Source: Mycoplasmopsis agassizii (GTDB lineage: Bacteria > Bacillota_I > Bacilli_A > Mycoplasmatales > Metamycoplasmataceae). Taken from it: a stretch of DNA of 64,000 nucleotides. Under the pieces are notes generated by a model. It saw only the letters and a program-made list of their open reading frames with translations. It ran no database searches and was not told the DNA's origin. The translations under genes were made by a program, and so were the position numbers. The stretch is from the NCBI RefSeq assembly GCF_002272945.1, contig NZ_NQMN01000001.1, positions 375,945 through 439,944 on the forward strand. Direction: 5' to 3'. Positions 22,287-34,572 of this stretch are shown piece after piece; within the stretch, counting starts at the first letter, position 1; every line of letters starts with the position of its first letter.

Positions 22287-22823
22287 ATGAATTTACATGT
22301 AGTCTTTTATCAGCCTGAAATTCCCGGAAATACAGGGAATATGATGAGAAATAGTTTGGCAAGCGAAGCAACATTTCACATAATCAAGCCAATTAGTTTT
22401 GATCTTGATCACCCTAAAATGAAGCGTTATGCAGTCAATTATGAACGAGAAAATATTAAACTTGAAGTTCATGAATCCTATCATGATTTTGTTCAAAAGT
22501 ACGGAAAAAAGCGTATTTTCTACATTTCTAGGTATGGTTTAAAAACTTATTCTGATGTTGATTTTAAGAGTGAAGCAAAAGTAAATGATGATGAAGTTTG
22601 AATCATGTTTGGCACTGAATCAACAGGTATTCCCATGAAAATTCTCAAGGATAATTTAGAGACTACTTTGAGAATTCCGATGAGCCCAAAAGCAAGATCT
22701 TTAAACTTATCAAACTCGGCAACTATTGTCATTTGAGAAATTTTAAGGCAGTTCAATTTTGAAAATCTTTCAAAATATGAAGTTCAAAAAGGTAAAGATT
22801 GAATTACAGAATTCGATAAATAA
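22287..22823 (+). CDS. trmL: tRNA 2'-O-methyltransferase of the SPOUT/TrmL family
   Basis: 178 aa, typical for TrmL (YibK). It methylates the ribose of the wobble base 34 in tRNA-Leu isoacceptors using S-adenosylmethionine. Motif 1 is at the N-terminus (QPEIPGNTGNMMRN), motif 2 is FGTESTGIP, and motif 3 is RIPMSPKARSLNLSNS, together forming the trefoil-knot SAM site. TGA Trp codons are at 22600, 22735 and 22800. It starts the plus-strand operon. The DivIVA-like gene follows after 13 nt with its own Shine-Dalgarno. Confidence 0.93.
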
Positions 22824-22836
22824 ATAGAGGTGAAAA

Positions 22837-23091
22837 ATGAATGAAAAATTAAACGCAATTATTGCACAAATTAGCACAACTGAATTTTCAAGTGAGATTA
22901 ATGGTTATCCACCACAAGTTGTAGATGCTTTTTTAGATAAAATCAGCGACTTAATCCAAGAGGTTATTCAGCAAGCAACTGATCAAGAAAAAGCCTACGA
23001 TGATATGAAAACTAAATTCAATAAATGTTCTCAACAACTAACAAAATGTAATGTTGAACTACATTTCTTTAAAGAAATGGATGGAAATTAA
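22837..23091 (+). CDS. short DivIVA/GpsB-like coiled-coil protein
   Basis: 84 aa. The N-terminal part (TTEFSSEINGYPPQVVDAFLDKI) is the DivIVA domain pattern F-x-x-x-x-x-GY-x-x-x-x-V-D-x-F-L. It is followed by a heptad-rich coiled coil (VIQQATDQEKAYDDMKTKF) and ends soon after. DivIVA/GpsB proteins bind curved membrane or division proteins. This version lacks the long tail, so it is closer to GpsB in size. AGAGGTG precedes the ATG. The stop and the next ATG overlap as TAATG. Confidence 0.83.
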   Translation: MNEKLNAIIAQISTTEFSSEINGYPPQVVDAFLDKISDLIQEVIQQATDQEKAYDDMKTKFNKCSQQLTKCNVELHFFKEMDGN

Positions 23092-23951
23092 TGAACGATT
23101 TTTCAGACTTAATTGTCGAAGATCAAAAAATTAACTGATATCCTGGTCACATGGCCAAAACTTTAAGACAACTTAAAGAAAAAGCACAATTAGCAGATTT
23201 ATTTGTGATTGTTTTAGATGCTAGAGCACCGATTTCTTCCTATAATGACACTTTTGATGAAATTGAAAAAAATAAACCTAGGTTATTTTTAATTTCCAAA
23301 AAAGATCTAGGTGATCTCAATAAATTAGAAAAAATTAAAGAGCGCTTTGCTAGTCAAGATAATGTAATGTTAGTTGATCTTAAAAAAGAAAATACTCGAA
23401 ATTTAATTCTTAAAAAAATTGAAAAATTACTGATTCCAAAACGTTTACAAGAACGTAAAAAAGGTCTTTTAAAACCACGTTTGAGAGTTTTTGTAGTTGG
23501 TGTTCCTAATAGTGGAAAAAGTACTTTAATCAATCTTCTAGCAAAAGCTAAAAAAACAAAAGTCGGTAATATGGCAGGTATTACTAGGGGTCAGCAATGA
23601 GTAAATGTAGGTGATATTCAATTACTTGATACACCTGGATTATTATGACCTAATCTTGATGATCAAAACGTTGCAATTAAACTTGCAATTATTGGTGCTA
23701 TTAAAAGAGATGTCATCCCTTTAGATTTACTTTTTAATTTGTCATATTCAATGGCAAGTAGTTTTTATCCTGATAAATTAAAAGCAATGAATTTAGAACC
23801 TGCTTTTACAAGTGTTGATATTTATTCACAACTAATAAAAATGTTTGAAAGGAGTAATCTAACACGCAAAAATTTTGAAAATGAACTTGATAAACTTAGA
23901 TTAATGTTTTATGAAACATGTCGTAATTGAACAGGAGTAACATATGATTAA
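23091..23951 (+). CDS. rbgA: ribosome biogenesis GTPase, RbgA/YlqF type
   Basis: 286 aa. Circularly permuted GTPase: the G4-like ISKKDL (about 65) comes before G1 GVPNSGKST (about 140), then the G2 region with AGITRGQQW, and G3 DTPGLL. The leading WYPGHMAKT is the YlqF signature. It acts in late assembly of the 50S subunit. The start at 23091 overlaps the DivIVA-like stop by one base. TGA Trp codons are present, and the real stop is TAA at 23949, overlapping hslO by 8 nt. Confidence 0.94.
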
Positions 23952-24825
23952 AATTGAAAAAACTGAATCTTCATACACAAAAATTCTGGAAAAAGGTAAT
24001 GTCAGAATTTTTTTAAGCGATAACTTGAAACTAGTTAATAAACTTTTAAATAACCATAAAAAAGCAACACCTTTTGCAAAATTAATTTTTGCAAATATAG
24101 TTTCAGCTTTTTCGCCACTTTTATTTGTAATATCAAAGTTTGGTTCAGTTAGAGTTAAATTAAATACCAATGGGGCAGTTGCACCAGTTGATTTATATCT
24201 TGATAGACCAGGAAATATTAGAGCAAATATGACAAGTTTTGAGGTACTTTCAGAATATGATAAAGAACCCTTAAAAGTTAACGATATTCCTTTAATTTTA
24301 GGAATAGGTGATGAAGGAACCCTTGAAATTGTTACCGAAGTTGATGGTAAATCATATAGTTCAAAAGTTAAATTAGCTAGAGGAGATGTAATCACTGATT
24401 TAGCTTATTTTTTTGACCAATCATGACAACAATTTACAGGAATTAAAACAGGTGTTTGATTAGATGAAAACGCAAACATCATAAATGCAAATTCAATTAT
24501 TATGCAACTACTTCCCGGGCATAATGAAGAAGATATTTTATGAGTTGAAAACTTTTTAAAGAATAATGACTTTAGACATCTAAATGTTTCACAGATAGAA
24601 GAAAAACTTGATGCAAAATTACTAGCAAAATTTGAAACTAACGATAAATGTATTTGCACTAGAAGCAAAAAACTGAAAACAATAACTAATTTAGATAATG
24701 CTACTTTAGATGAAGTTTTTAATAATAAAAACGCTATAGAAGTTGCTTGTCCTCAATGTGGGAGAATTGACAGAATTTCTAAAGTTGAAGTTGATAAAAG
24801 GAAAAATGAAAATGAAATCCAATAA
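23944..24825 (+). CDS. hslO: redox-regulated chaperone Hsp33
   Basis: 293 aa. Holdase chaperone switched on by oxidation. The redox switch motif is present near the C-terminus: CIC (236-238) and CPQC (269-272), which bind zinc when reduced. Core sequence such as GPLxVxxKFGSVRVKL-like and NGAVAPVDLY fits the family. Overlaps rbgA at the start and the NUDIX gene at the end (20 nt). Three TGA Trp codons occur between 24425 and 24545. Confidence 0.93.
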
Positions 24826-25357
24826 ATTACTTTTCAAAAACAAATGGATTAATGTATATGAAAATGAAAAAGGTTTTATTTATTGTCAAAGAAAAGGTAT
24901 CAATTCAATTGCTGCACTTTTAATTAGAAAGGTTGCTGATGATCATGAATTTATGATTCATTTTCAACCTCTACCTGAAGTAGTTGAGAAAAAAACATGA
25001 GATGAACCATATCCTTGTCCAGTAACAGGGACAATTGAAGAAAATAGTTCTGAATTAGAAAGTTTAATTAGTGAAGTAAGTGAAGAAGCGGGTTTTGAAA
25101 TAACTGAAAAAAATATTGTTGATAGTTCTGTTTTCGTTTCTTCAACACAAATGAATGAAAAAGTTTTTTCTTATTTGATTGATGTAACTGGTTTAAAAAA
25201 TTCTGAACCTAAAACAGATGGTTCAGTTTTTGAAAGTGTCTCATTTAATAAATGATATAGTCATGATGAGTTTCAAAAAATTGTAAAAAGTGATTTGGTT
25301 TTATCATCTCTTTCATCACTTTATTTACTCTATTTACTGAATTATAAAAAATGATAA
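24806..25357 (+). CDS. NUDIX hydrolase (ADP-ribose pyrophosphatase-like)
   Basis: 183 aa. N-terminus LLFKNKWINVYENEKGF and the middle GTIEENSSELESL..SEVSEEAGFE follow the NUDIX box, but the box is degenerate: the Arg before EV is Ser, while the metal-binding EE and the Gly remain. ADP-ribose or similar dinucleotide cleavage is the usual role; activity with the altered box is uncertain. AAAGGA sits before the ATG at 24806; a second ATG at 24812 is possible. Last gene of the trmL operon, convergent with the next lipoprotein gene. Confidence 0.82.
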
Positions 25358-25377
25358 TCGTTCAAAAGCATATACAG

Positions 25378-25430
25378 ATATCAAAAAACACTTATTTTTG
25401 GTCAAAAACCGAATAAGTGTTTTTTGATAT
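25378..25430. terminator. bidirectional terminator between NUDIX and lipoprotein genes
   Basis: Perfect 19-bp inverted repeat (left arm 25378-25396, right arm 25412-25430) around a loop that itself can pair GGT/ACC. A and T tracts on both sides fit termination for both convergent genes. Confidence 0.85.
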
Positions 25431-25455
25431 TTATTAGTTTTAGTTAAATGAAATT

Positions 25456-26970
25456 TTAATTTCCTTCTCCTGTAGAAGGGTTTGGTGGAGTTTCCTCATT
25501 AGTTGGATTTGATTGAGTTGATGGAGTTTCTCCAGTTGCTGGTGAAGTAACTGCAAAACCTGATAATGTAATTGTTTTTCCTGAATTTTGATCCTCAGTA
25601 ACCAATTCACCATCTTCATTAAAAAATTGTGTTCCAAGCATTAAAGTGACTTTAACTTTTAATGACCCTGCAGGTGTTGTTGAATCAGTTTCAATAACTT
25701 TAGTTACTTTAACAGTCGAAGTTTTTATTATACTTGGTGGATTATATAATGCTGTTAACATTTCATCAGTAACATTATCGGTTGTTGAACTAGCAATTGG
25801 CTTAGACTCAATCGATTCATCTTTGACGATATTTGTATATCATTGTTTTGCAACTGTAACTTGTGTACGGAAGCCTTTTAACGTCACTTCTTTACCTGCT
25901 GTATCAACAGTTTCAACAGTGGTTCCATCTGTTAGGTAAAATAAATCTGATTTTTTTAGTACTACCTTTACTTTTAAAGTACCTGCAACATCATCAAAAG
26001 CATTTTCTGCTAATGGTGAAACTAAAACAGTGAATTTATATGGTAAATGTTTATTTAATTCACTGCCTAGAATAATTGTATCATTTGACGCTGATGGCAA
26101 TAAAAGTTTTAACACTTGAAGAGTAACTTCCGTTTCAGATTGCAAGTTTGAATATCAAGTAGTTGCTAAATTTTTATTAGTTTCTAAACCAGTTAATTTA
26201 ACATCCACACCAACAACATCATTTGCTGAGTCAATAGCTAAACCATTTGCGCCATAAAATTTATCATCTTTAGTTAAAACTAATTTTAACTCAGTAGTTC
26301 CTTCATTATCGTTTTCTTTAGCAGCCACTTGTGCTCACTTAGTTGTAAAACCTTCAGGAATTGCAGTTGTTTTAACTAATGTATCAAGTGAACCTAAAGT
26401 TACTGCATCATTTGTTGTGATTTTGTCGCTTATTTGCGCAGGTAAAAGTGTTTTTAATTCATCAGTTGCTGCATAAGATTCTTTAACAGTTTTAAATCAA
26501 CTAATTACTTTTTCATCACCTTTAACGTCAGTTGAAGGTGGTTGTCAGGTAAATAAGTGAACCATTAATTCAGTTTCAGCTTTAGCTCCATTATATTCTA
26601 AAGTATAAGATACCTTAACTGCTTCCTTTGCAGTATCAATTGTTGCAGTAGTTGGAGTAATTTCTAAACTAAGATTTCCTGAAACAACGTTTCTTGTATA
26701 GTCAGTACTGCTAGTTTTTGTATTATCTAAAGCATCAATAATACCTTGATTAGTTTTTAAATCATTTAAAGCAGATTGTAAGTCTTCCAAAGTTGTATAT
26801 TTTTCTCTACCTTTGATATTAGTTAATGATTTAACATTTTTAGCAATCTCATTTACTAAAGATTGATCGTTGTTTGTATTGCTACATGCAATTAAAGCTC
26901 CTGCAGTAAGTGCTAAAGAAGCTGGCAACATCATTCATAACATTGCTCTTTTGTTTTTAATTTTTTTCAT
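25456..26970 (-). CDS. lipoprotein with three Lipoprotein_17-like modules, no C-terminal domain
   Basis: 504 aa. MKKIKNKRAM start at 26970 with GAGGG Shine-Dalgarno. The signal peptide ends in ALIAC. After an N-terminal coil region come three Trp-led modules (start W-F/Y..., LLP near +20, P-x-F, D..G-TLKVKVVL near +65, GK-VTLSGF at the end). It ends in a Pro/Thr/Asn-rich tail instead of the roughly 350-aa C-terminal domain present in the four plus-strand paralogues. The module pattern matches what I know as the 'lipoprotein associated domain' PF04200. Likely surface antigen. Confidence 0.87.
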
Positions 26971-27172
26971 ATCCCTCACTCTTAAATAAAAGTTAATCAA
27001 TTTTACATGATTGACCAATTTAATAATACTAATTTTATCAATTTTCTAATTTTTCTGAAAATTTTTTCTGGAATGTATTGCATTTTGCTTATTTTTTGCA
27101 CAAAATGCTAGTTAATATCTATCATATTAATTATTACAACTTATATAAGTAAAAGGAAAAGGTTCTAAAAGA

Positions 27173-27838
27173 ATGCAAATTAATAAATTAATTGACCATA
27201 CTTTGCTTAAAGCAGAGGCTAGATCAAAAGACATCGATAAATTAATCCAAGAAGCTTTAAAATACGATTTTAAAACTATTTGTGTTAATTCTTCATGAGT
27301 AAAATATGCTCATGATAAACTAAAAAAATCAAACGTAGGAATTACAGCAGTTGTAGGTTTTCCTCTTGGTGCCATGATTTCACAAGCAAAAGCACAAGAA
27401 GCCAAATTAGCAATTGAGCACGGTGCTAGTGAAATTGATATGGTTATCAATGTTGGTCGTTTCAAAGATCATGACTATGAATATGTTTTAAACGACATCA
27501 AGGCTGTTAAAAATGCAATTGGTAAACATGTTTTAAAAGTGATTGTTGAAACAGCACTTTTAACAGACATTGAAATCAAAGAAGTAACTGAGATTGTTTT
27601 AAAATCAGGTGCTGATTTTATAAAAACTTCAACAGGTTTTTCATACCGTGGAGCAACTGTAAAAGATGTGGAAGTTATGAAAAACGTAGTTAAAGATGCA
27701 ATCGGAATCAAAGCAGCAGGTGGAGTTAAAAATCTAAATGATTTAAAAGCAATGATTGAAGCAGGTGCAACAAGAATTGGTACTTCATCAGGTGTTGCTT
27801 TAATGGAAAATAAAGAAGCTGATAAGAAATCTTATTAG
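27173..27838 (+). CDS. deoC: deoxyribose-phosphate aldolase
   Basis: 221 aa, class I aldolase that splits 2-deoxyribose-5-phosphate into glyceraldehyde-3-phosphate and acetaldehyde during nucleoside use. Schiff-base Lys151 sits in [10 protein letters not shown], and Lys180 in IKAAGGV is the second catalytic Lys. [10 protein letters not shown] at the N-terminus and INVGRFK are family blocks. AAAGGAAAAGG lies upstream of the ATG. It sits alone between divergent lipoprotein genes, which suggests the lipoprotein array grew around a core gene. Confidence 0.95.
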
Positions 27839-27982
27839 TATTTTTTATTGCTTTTTTACAAAATCAAAATTTTTCTAAAAAGTACCTAAATACTACTTTT
27901 TTAGCAGTATTAACGGCATTTTTTGCATTTGTGCTATAAATAAGGCACTAAAATTAAAACAAAACAAGGATATCAAGGAGAT

Positions 27983-30900
27983 ATGAAAAAATTAAATAAA
28001 AAATCATTCCTTTTTTTAGGAGGAATTGTGGCAACTGGAGTTGCTGCAACAGCAATTGCTTGTTCAAATGGCACAGGTAGTGAAGCCGAAAAAACAGCAT
28101 TGGTTGCTAAAGTTGCAAACCAAGTTAGAAGTTTAAACTTAGTAGCAAATGCAACTTATGAATCTTTAGAATCATTAAAAACAGCATTAGAAAATGCTAA
28201 TGATGTTGAAAAAATTAGCGCTGTTTTAAACCAAACAAGTGCAACAGGTTTTAAGAAAGTTTTTAATGATAATAGCGACGTAAAATTAAAATCAACAAAT
28301 GGTGTTCGTATTGATTTAGGTAAAGTTATTGTTAGTGTAACATTAACTTTTCAAAATTCAAACGTAGTAGTTAATTCAAATGTAAATATAGTTATTAATA
28401 CCGAACAGCTGGAAATTAATATTGCTAAATCAAAAACATGATATGCAACTCTTTCAAAAACAAATACAGCAGGTGATTCATTTAAAAATAATCTGCCTTC
28501 AAGAACCAAAACAGTTGACAGTTTTGTTTTTGCAAATGCTCTAACGAGAGTGCCTGAAGGTTATGATGCTCACTTTGTAGTTGTAAAAGATTCAGCAAAT
28601 GATACAAATGGAACTTTAAAAGTTAATGTTGTTTTAGGTAAAGGTCTTGAATTTTTCAACCTAGATGAAACAGTAACTAGAGACTTAAATACAGCAAAGG
28701 GTGTCGAAATAACTATTAGTGGTTTTGCTACAAGTGAGACCTTTAAAGAACAAACTGACAAAGAAATTGTAACATCTTGATATCAAACAATTGCTGATAC
28801 TAATACAGCAGGAACTAATTTTAAAAATCAATTACCTTCAAGTGTAGGGCCTTTAAATGCAGGAGTTTTTGCAACACCACTAAGAGTTTCACCTGAAGGT
28901 TTTAGTCAGAATTTTGTAGTAGTAGCAAATTCAATAAATGATAAAACTGGAACACTTAAAGTTAAGGTAGTTTTAAGTAAAGCCACTCAATTCTTTAATT
29001 TAGATGGTACAGTTGCCGACTCTTTAGAAGCAGCAACTGGTAAAGAAATCACTGTTAGTGGATTTGAAATTAATAACCCTGAAATCATTACAAACTGATA
29101 TGAAAAAGTAAGTGCAACAAGTGAAGTTAGTGATAGTTTTAAAACAACATTACCTTCAAATGTTTTAACTGTTGATGCATCAGTTTTCAAAACTCCTTTA
29201 ACTAGTGCACCTGATAAATTTTCAACTCATTTTGTAGTAGTTGAAAATAGTGCAGATGATGAAAAAGGTACTTTAAAAGTAAAAGTTGTTTTAGCTAAAA
29301 CAACTCAGTTTTTCAACAAAGATGGAAGCGCTGTTTTAGCAGTTTCTGATGCTGATGGAACAGAAGTTTTATTAACAGGTTTTGCTAAGAAAGATCAACC
29401 TAAAACCCCCGAAAAACCGAACTTTTCGACAGAAATTGAAAAAGCAAAAACATGATATCCAACTATTAATTCAACTAACCAAACAAGTGGTAATTTTAAA
29501 AATACTTTACCTTCAAAAGTCTCTGTAGTTGATGGATCAGTTTTTGAAAATGCATTAACAAATTCACCTGAAGGATTGACAATTAATTACGAAGTTATTA
29601 AAGGTTCTTCAAACGATAATGAAGGTAGTTTAAAAGTAAAAGTTGTGCTTGCAAAAGGAGCAAATTTCTTCAATGAAGATGGCACAATTGCAAATTCATT
29701 AGCACAAGCAGTTGGTAAAGAAATAACTGTTTTAGGATTTAAAAAACTATCTGATGAACAACCTAATCCACCAGTTGAAACAGTTAATCAACAAGTTAAA
29801 AAATGATTTACATTTTTATCAAGCACATTTATTCACCTATCAGAGAGAGAAAGAGTTACTTGACCTTCAGACATTACAAATGAAATGTTAAGTGCAGAAC
29901 TTGCAAAATGAGTTAATGGTCCAAAAGGTGAATTTACAAATCCTGAAGGCACAATTCCTGAAATTAAACTTTTCCCAGAAAACACTACTGATGATTCTCA
30001 AGGGATTGTCTATATTAACGTAAGTTTAAAAAATAGTGAAGGTAAATATTTTAATAAAGATGGTATCGAACAAGATGAACCTTATTTACAAAAAGCAAGA
30101 GTTCAAGGTTTACTTTCATACCAAACATTCGCACAAGATTTATATGATCAAATTAAAGATTTCAAAATTGAAAATAGTACTAATAATGTTTCTAATTCAC
30201 CTGAAAGTAAAAATGCTTCATTATTAGAAAAACATTTTGAATATCTAACTTTAAATAAAAAACACGATTTTAAAATCCTAGTAGAAAATTCACCTGCAAA
30301 AGATGCAATTAACGATAAAGAAGGGACTTTAAAAGTTAGAGTATATGTGACTAGAGCAGGGCATTATCTTGGTTACTTTGGAACAGATGTTGAATCAAAA
30401 TCCAAAGCACATTTCATAGATATAACTGTTAGTGGATTTAGAATTATTAGTGATTTAGAAAACGCAGTTGAAAAAATTACTAACTTTAAAGTTAAAGATA
30501 ATTTAACAATTGCTGATGCTAAAAAAATTAAAGCACTTAATAATTCTGATGTAAATTTAGAAAAATTAATTGAAACCTTAAACCTTGGTTTAGCAACTGA
30601 TCAACAATTAAATTTTGATACTAAAAACCTAGAATTAGTATCAACAAAAGATCTAATCACTCTGGAATTTGATGATCGAAGTACAGTAATTGCTGTAAAA
30701 ATCACCTTAAAAGATAAAACAACTCAATTATCTACAACACTTCAGTTCAAAACTGATTTTAATGGTTTCTTACCTTTATTTTTAACTCCTGAAAAAAAAC
30801 CAAAAGTTGATTTAAATAATAAATATGCAGTAATTGAATTTAAAGAATTCAAAAAAACAGCAAATCAAACTAGCCAACAACGCATTAAACAATTTATTTC

Positions 30901-31378
30901 AGCTTTTGTTAAAGCAAACAAAAATGATTCTGTAAAATTAAATAATTTTGCTAATAGTTTTAGTTACGCAGTCTCATCAAGAGTGTCAAGTGGAATTGAT
31001 AAGTTAAACTTAATTATTCCTTATAATGTTGAAGAATTTAAAGCGACAAATAACCCAATCAACTGAATGGTTAATGCTGCAACAGGAAATATTCCCGAAT
31101 CATGAATTGGAGCAAGTAGTGAATTCACTGTTTTTGGTGGTTTACAAAATAATACTAGAAACAATGAAGCAAATGGTAAACCTTGAAACTATAATGCAGC
31201 AGATGGAACTAAGAAATTAACTTTTGCCACAATTGACAACAAACAATATTGAATTACAAATAAAGATAGTCAATTTGTAGGTAATAGTCGTTCAACTATT
31301 AAAACAGGCTCAACAACTTCACCTTTTACAGATGGTTTAGCAGTTGCTGTTCGCCTTTTAATGGAAACATTAAAATAA
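27983..31378 (+). CDS. modular lipoprotein A (six repeat modules plus C-terminal domain)
   Basis: 1131 aa, first of four plus-strand paralogues. GGAGAT precedes MKKLNKKS; the lipobox is TAIAC. Modules: four close copies beginning W-Y (about residues 152, 266, 371 and 491), then two divergent ones. Each has LPS near its start, PEG(F/Y) in the middle, then GTLKVKVVL, an FF-x-DG segment, and GKEITVSGF at the end. The C-terminal part (from about residue 820) shares TDFNGFLPLFLT, KANKND, FANSF, IPYN, WIGA and GGLQNN with the other three. Function unknown. The design suits an antigen whose module number can change by recombination. Confidence 0.9.
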
Positions 31379-31383
31379 ATCTT

Positions 31384-31410
31384 AAAAACGGTTAACGCCG
31401 TTTTTATTTT
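31384..31410 (+). terminator. terminator of lipoprotein A
   Basis: Stem AAAAACGG / CCGTTTTT, loop TTAACG, followed by ATTTTG, just past the stop. Confidence 0.8.
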
Positions 31411-31640
31411 GTCAATTAAACGCCAATTTACTAAGTAAAAGCAACTATTTGGCTCTTAAACTTAATTTTAATGAAAAAATTTTTCATAAATTAAGTCTTT
31501 AATAAGTTTTTATCGGGAATTTTTTGACAAAATGCTATATTTTTCTTGTAAAAATATTCTCAAATTATTTGCTAGTTGATTTTAAGAAGCAAAATTGAGA
31601 AGAATATTGAAATTTATGCAATTTCAATTAAGGGGAAATA

Positions 31641-34377
31641 ATGAAAAAATTAAACAAAAAGTCTATTTTATTTATGACTACCATGGTAGCGAGCACAATT
31701 GCTGTATCAACAGCAATTGCTTGTTCGCAAGCACCTAGCCAACCAAATTTATTAACCGAAAGGCAAAAAACTATTGATGAAATCGCAAAAAAATGTTAAC
31801 TCAGCAACATACAATGCAAAAAATACTTACAAAGATATTGATGCACTTAACACTGCCTTAGGAAATATAAAAAGTTTTGATGATCTAGAAAAAATCCTTG
31901 ATACTGCCTCTGCAAAAAGAATTAAAGAAACACTAGGTGCTTCAACTTTTAAAGCAAATAATGGCGCTGTAAAAGATGGTTCCAAAGTTATTTTAAGGCT
32001 GGATATTTCCTACTTACAAGCAGATGCTAGTGCAAAAATTGAAGTTAATGTAAATTTTGTTGCACTTGATTCAACAGTTTTTGAACCAAAAACTGACAAG
32101 CAATTAGCAAAAGAATGATACGATTCAGTTTTATCAACAAACACTGCTTCAACTAATACTAGAAATTCATTACCAAGTGCAATTACCAGTGTAAATGCAG
32201 AAACTTTAGCAACACCTTTACCTGATCTACCAGCTGGTTTTACTTCACACGTTAAACTGGTTACTAATTCAGCAGATGATTTAACAGGTAGTTTAAAAGT
32301 TAAAGTTTCCTTATCAAAAGCTACAACCTGATTTAATGTTGATGGAACTAGCACAACAAATGAAAATTCAGCAATTACTAAGGAAGTTACAGTAAGTGGC
32401 TTTAAAAATACTGCCACAACTAATTCTCAAAAAGCAATTGCTTATTATCGCTCACTTTCACAAACATATAAATTAAATAATGAAGAAGTAAAACAAAATT
32501 TTGCTACTTCAGTAACTCAAGAAATTTTAAATACCTTAGTTAGTTTTGCTCCAGTTGCGCCTAGTGGTTTAACTGTTTCACTATTATTAGAAAATAATAG
32601 TGCAAACGATAAGACAGGAAATTTATCAGTTAGAGTTGTACTTGAAGAAGCACCTAATAAGTTTTTTAAAGAAGATGGTTCAGAAGTGAATACCAAAAAT
32701 GAAGCAGGAAAAGTAATAACTATTAGTGGTTTCAAAGTAATTGAAGCAACTTCATCTAATAATCCTGTTAAACTTTGATTCGATTCACTTGCGAGTGTAA
32801 AAACATATGAATCAGAAAATAAAGTTTTACCTTCAACAATTAATGAACAAGATCTAGAAACAACTTTTAGTTCATTATTTAGAGCACCATCTGCAGTTGA
32901 AAACTCAAAAATTGTTTTAACTTTAGTTTCAAAAAATGATGATAAAGGAACAATAGTTGTAAAAGTTGCTCTTAAAGCAGTTGACTTATGATATTCACTT
33001 GAAGGTAACTTACAAGCACAAGAAGCATCTAAAGAAGTAAAAATTTCTGGCTTTTTAACTACTTCAGAAGTGGTTAAAAAAATCTATAAGAATCAAAGTT
33101 CAACAATTAGTGTTAGCTCGACAAAAAGTGCTAAGGAAACAGCCGAAAATTTAGTGGAAAATGTAAAAACTTATTTCACATCACTGCAAGCAGAAGTTGA
33201 TAAAGTACCTAGTTTAGGATTAACTTTAAGAATTTCTTTAGTTGATAATGCAATCAATAATCCTGAAGGAATTTTAGTAGTCAATTTCCATTTATCACGT
33301 GAAGTAAATGGAGTAAAACAGTACTTTAAGCAGGGTGGACAAATAGTTCCAACACTAGCAGAAGCAATTGGTAAAAATGTAACTTTAAGTGGTTATAAAA
33401 AAGTTCTTCTAATCGATGAACTTGCAAAAGACATTAATAATTGAAAAGTAAAAGAAGATATTACTTTAAGCGAAATTAGAGAACTTAGAAAAATTAAAAA
33501 CACTAATATTGACTCAAAAGAAGTATTTAATTTATTAACTAAATTTGCTTCAAAAGAGACTCCAATTTTAACTTCAAGTGAAAATTATGAATTTGTTAGC
33601 ACTACAAAATTAATTACTTTAGATATTCAAGAAACAAGCGTAAACGCTCTATTTAAGGGGGTTTTGAGAAATAAAAACAATCATAATGAAACTCAAGAAG
33701 TTACTTTTAAAACAGACTTTGCAGGATTTTTACCTAGTTTCTTAACAGTTACTGGAAATCTTAAATCAGACTTATCTAATAAGTTCATATGGACAGTTTT
33801 TAAAGAATTAGAAGGAAGTAACACTTTTGAAAAATGAGCTTCTTTTGTAAGACCTTTTGCTCATTCAAATAAAGATAATGAGCAAAAACTACTAAACTTT
33901 TCAAATTCTATGGGTGATGTAGTTAATTCAAAATCAGAACATGGATTACAAAGATATAATCTATTTTATCCATTTAACCCAACCCATCTAAGCCTTACAG
34001 AAAATCCTGTAGAAATCATTGTGATTTTATCAAATGCAAATGTACCACCTGCCTGAATTGGGGCAAATAGCAGAACATTAGTAATCGGTGGCTTACAAAA
34101 CTATAAAAAAGATAGCACAACTATAGCACGTGGTGAACCTTGAAAATTCAATTTAATTGATGGCACCAAATCAGCAACTTTTATTAAGTATAAAAATTCA
34201 GAATTTAATATCACTTTAACAGAAGAATTTACACCTAGTTATGGATATTGAAAAGGTTTTGCTGCTAATAGTGCTTACACTGTTAAATACAAAAGAGATA
34301 TTAATAAGTCGCCTTTTGTTAACGGTGTTTCAGCAGCAACAATGCTATTACTTAAAGCAATTATTAATTATCAATAA
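31641..34377 (+). pseudogene. modular lipoprotein B, frame broken in an A7 tract (off-phase or pseudogene)
   Basis: Start MKKLNKKS at 31641 with AGGGG upstream, signal peptide and lipobox TAIAC. Translation stops at TAA 31797 after 52 aa. From 31774 on, the +1 frame continues without a stop to 34377 and is fully homologous to its neighbours: four Trp-led modules, then the TDFAGFLPSFLT, WIGAN and GGLQN C-terminal domain. The frames join inside an A7 tract at 31787-31793. Loss of one A gives IDEIAKNVNSATYNAKNTY, which aligns with the paralogues, and an intact 911-aa protein. No other stop or shift was found in the rest of the gene. This fits phase variation, a fresh mutation or a sequencing error. 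Confidence 0.85.
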
Positions 34378-34394
34378 TTTTTTAGATTACCAAC

Positions 34395-34422
34395 AAAACC
34401 TTGTTTTCACACAAGGTTTTTT
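34395..34422 (+). terminator. terminator of lipoprotein B
   Basis: AAAACCTTG / CAAGGTTTT with loop TTTTCACA, followed by TTC and A-rich sequence. Confidence 0.78.
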
Positions 34423-34501
34423 CATTAAAAAATGCACCTGCAAAATATTTTTTTAAAATTTTTCATAATTTCAAAAAACCACGAAAAAATTTATAAATTG
34501 G

Positions 34502-34507
34502 TATAAT
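34502..34507 (+). promoter_or_regulatory. -10 box of lipoprotein C
   Basis: TATAAT about 65 nt before the ATG at 34573. Unlike several core genes, this leaves a leader with a Shine-Dalgarno (AAGGA). Confidence 0.5.
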
Positions 34508-34572
34508 GTAGCCGTAACGAGGTGGTTTTGAGAAAAACTAACTAAAATTACGCAATTTGTTTTAAGGAATAT

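Noticed and set aside
23901-24395. Long minus-strand ORF opposite hslO
   Set aside because: Shadow of hslO; no Shine-Dalgarno and no recognisable domain, and the plus-strand frame has the Hsp33 cysteine motif.
27060-31545. Shared -35-like TTTTTTG(C)ACAAAATGCTA near deoC and lipoprotein B as a common operator
   Set aside because: Only two copies, with different spacing to any -10 box; likely chance in AT-rich DNA.
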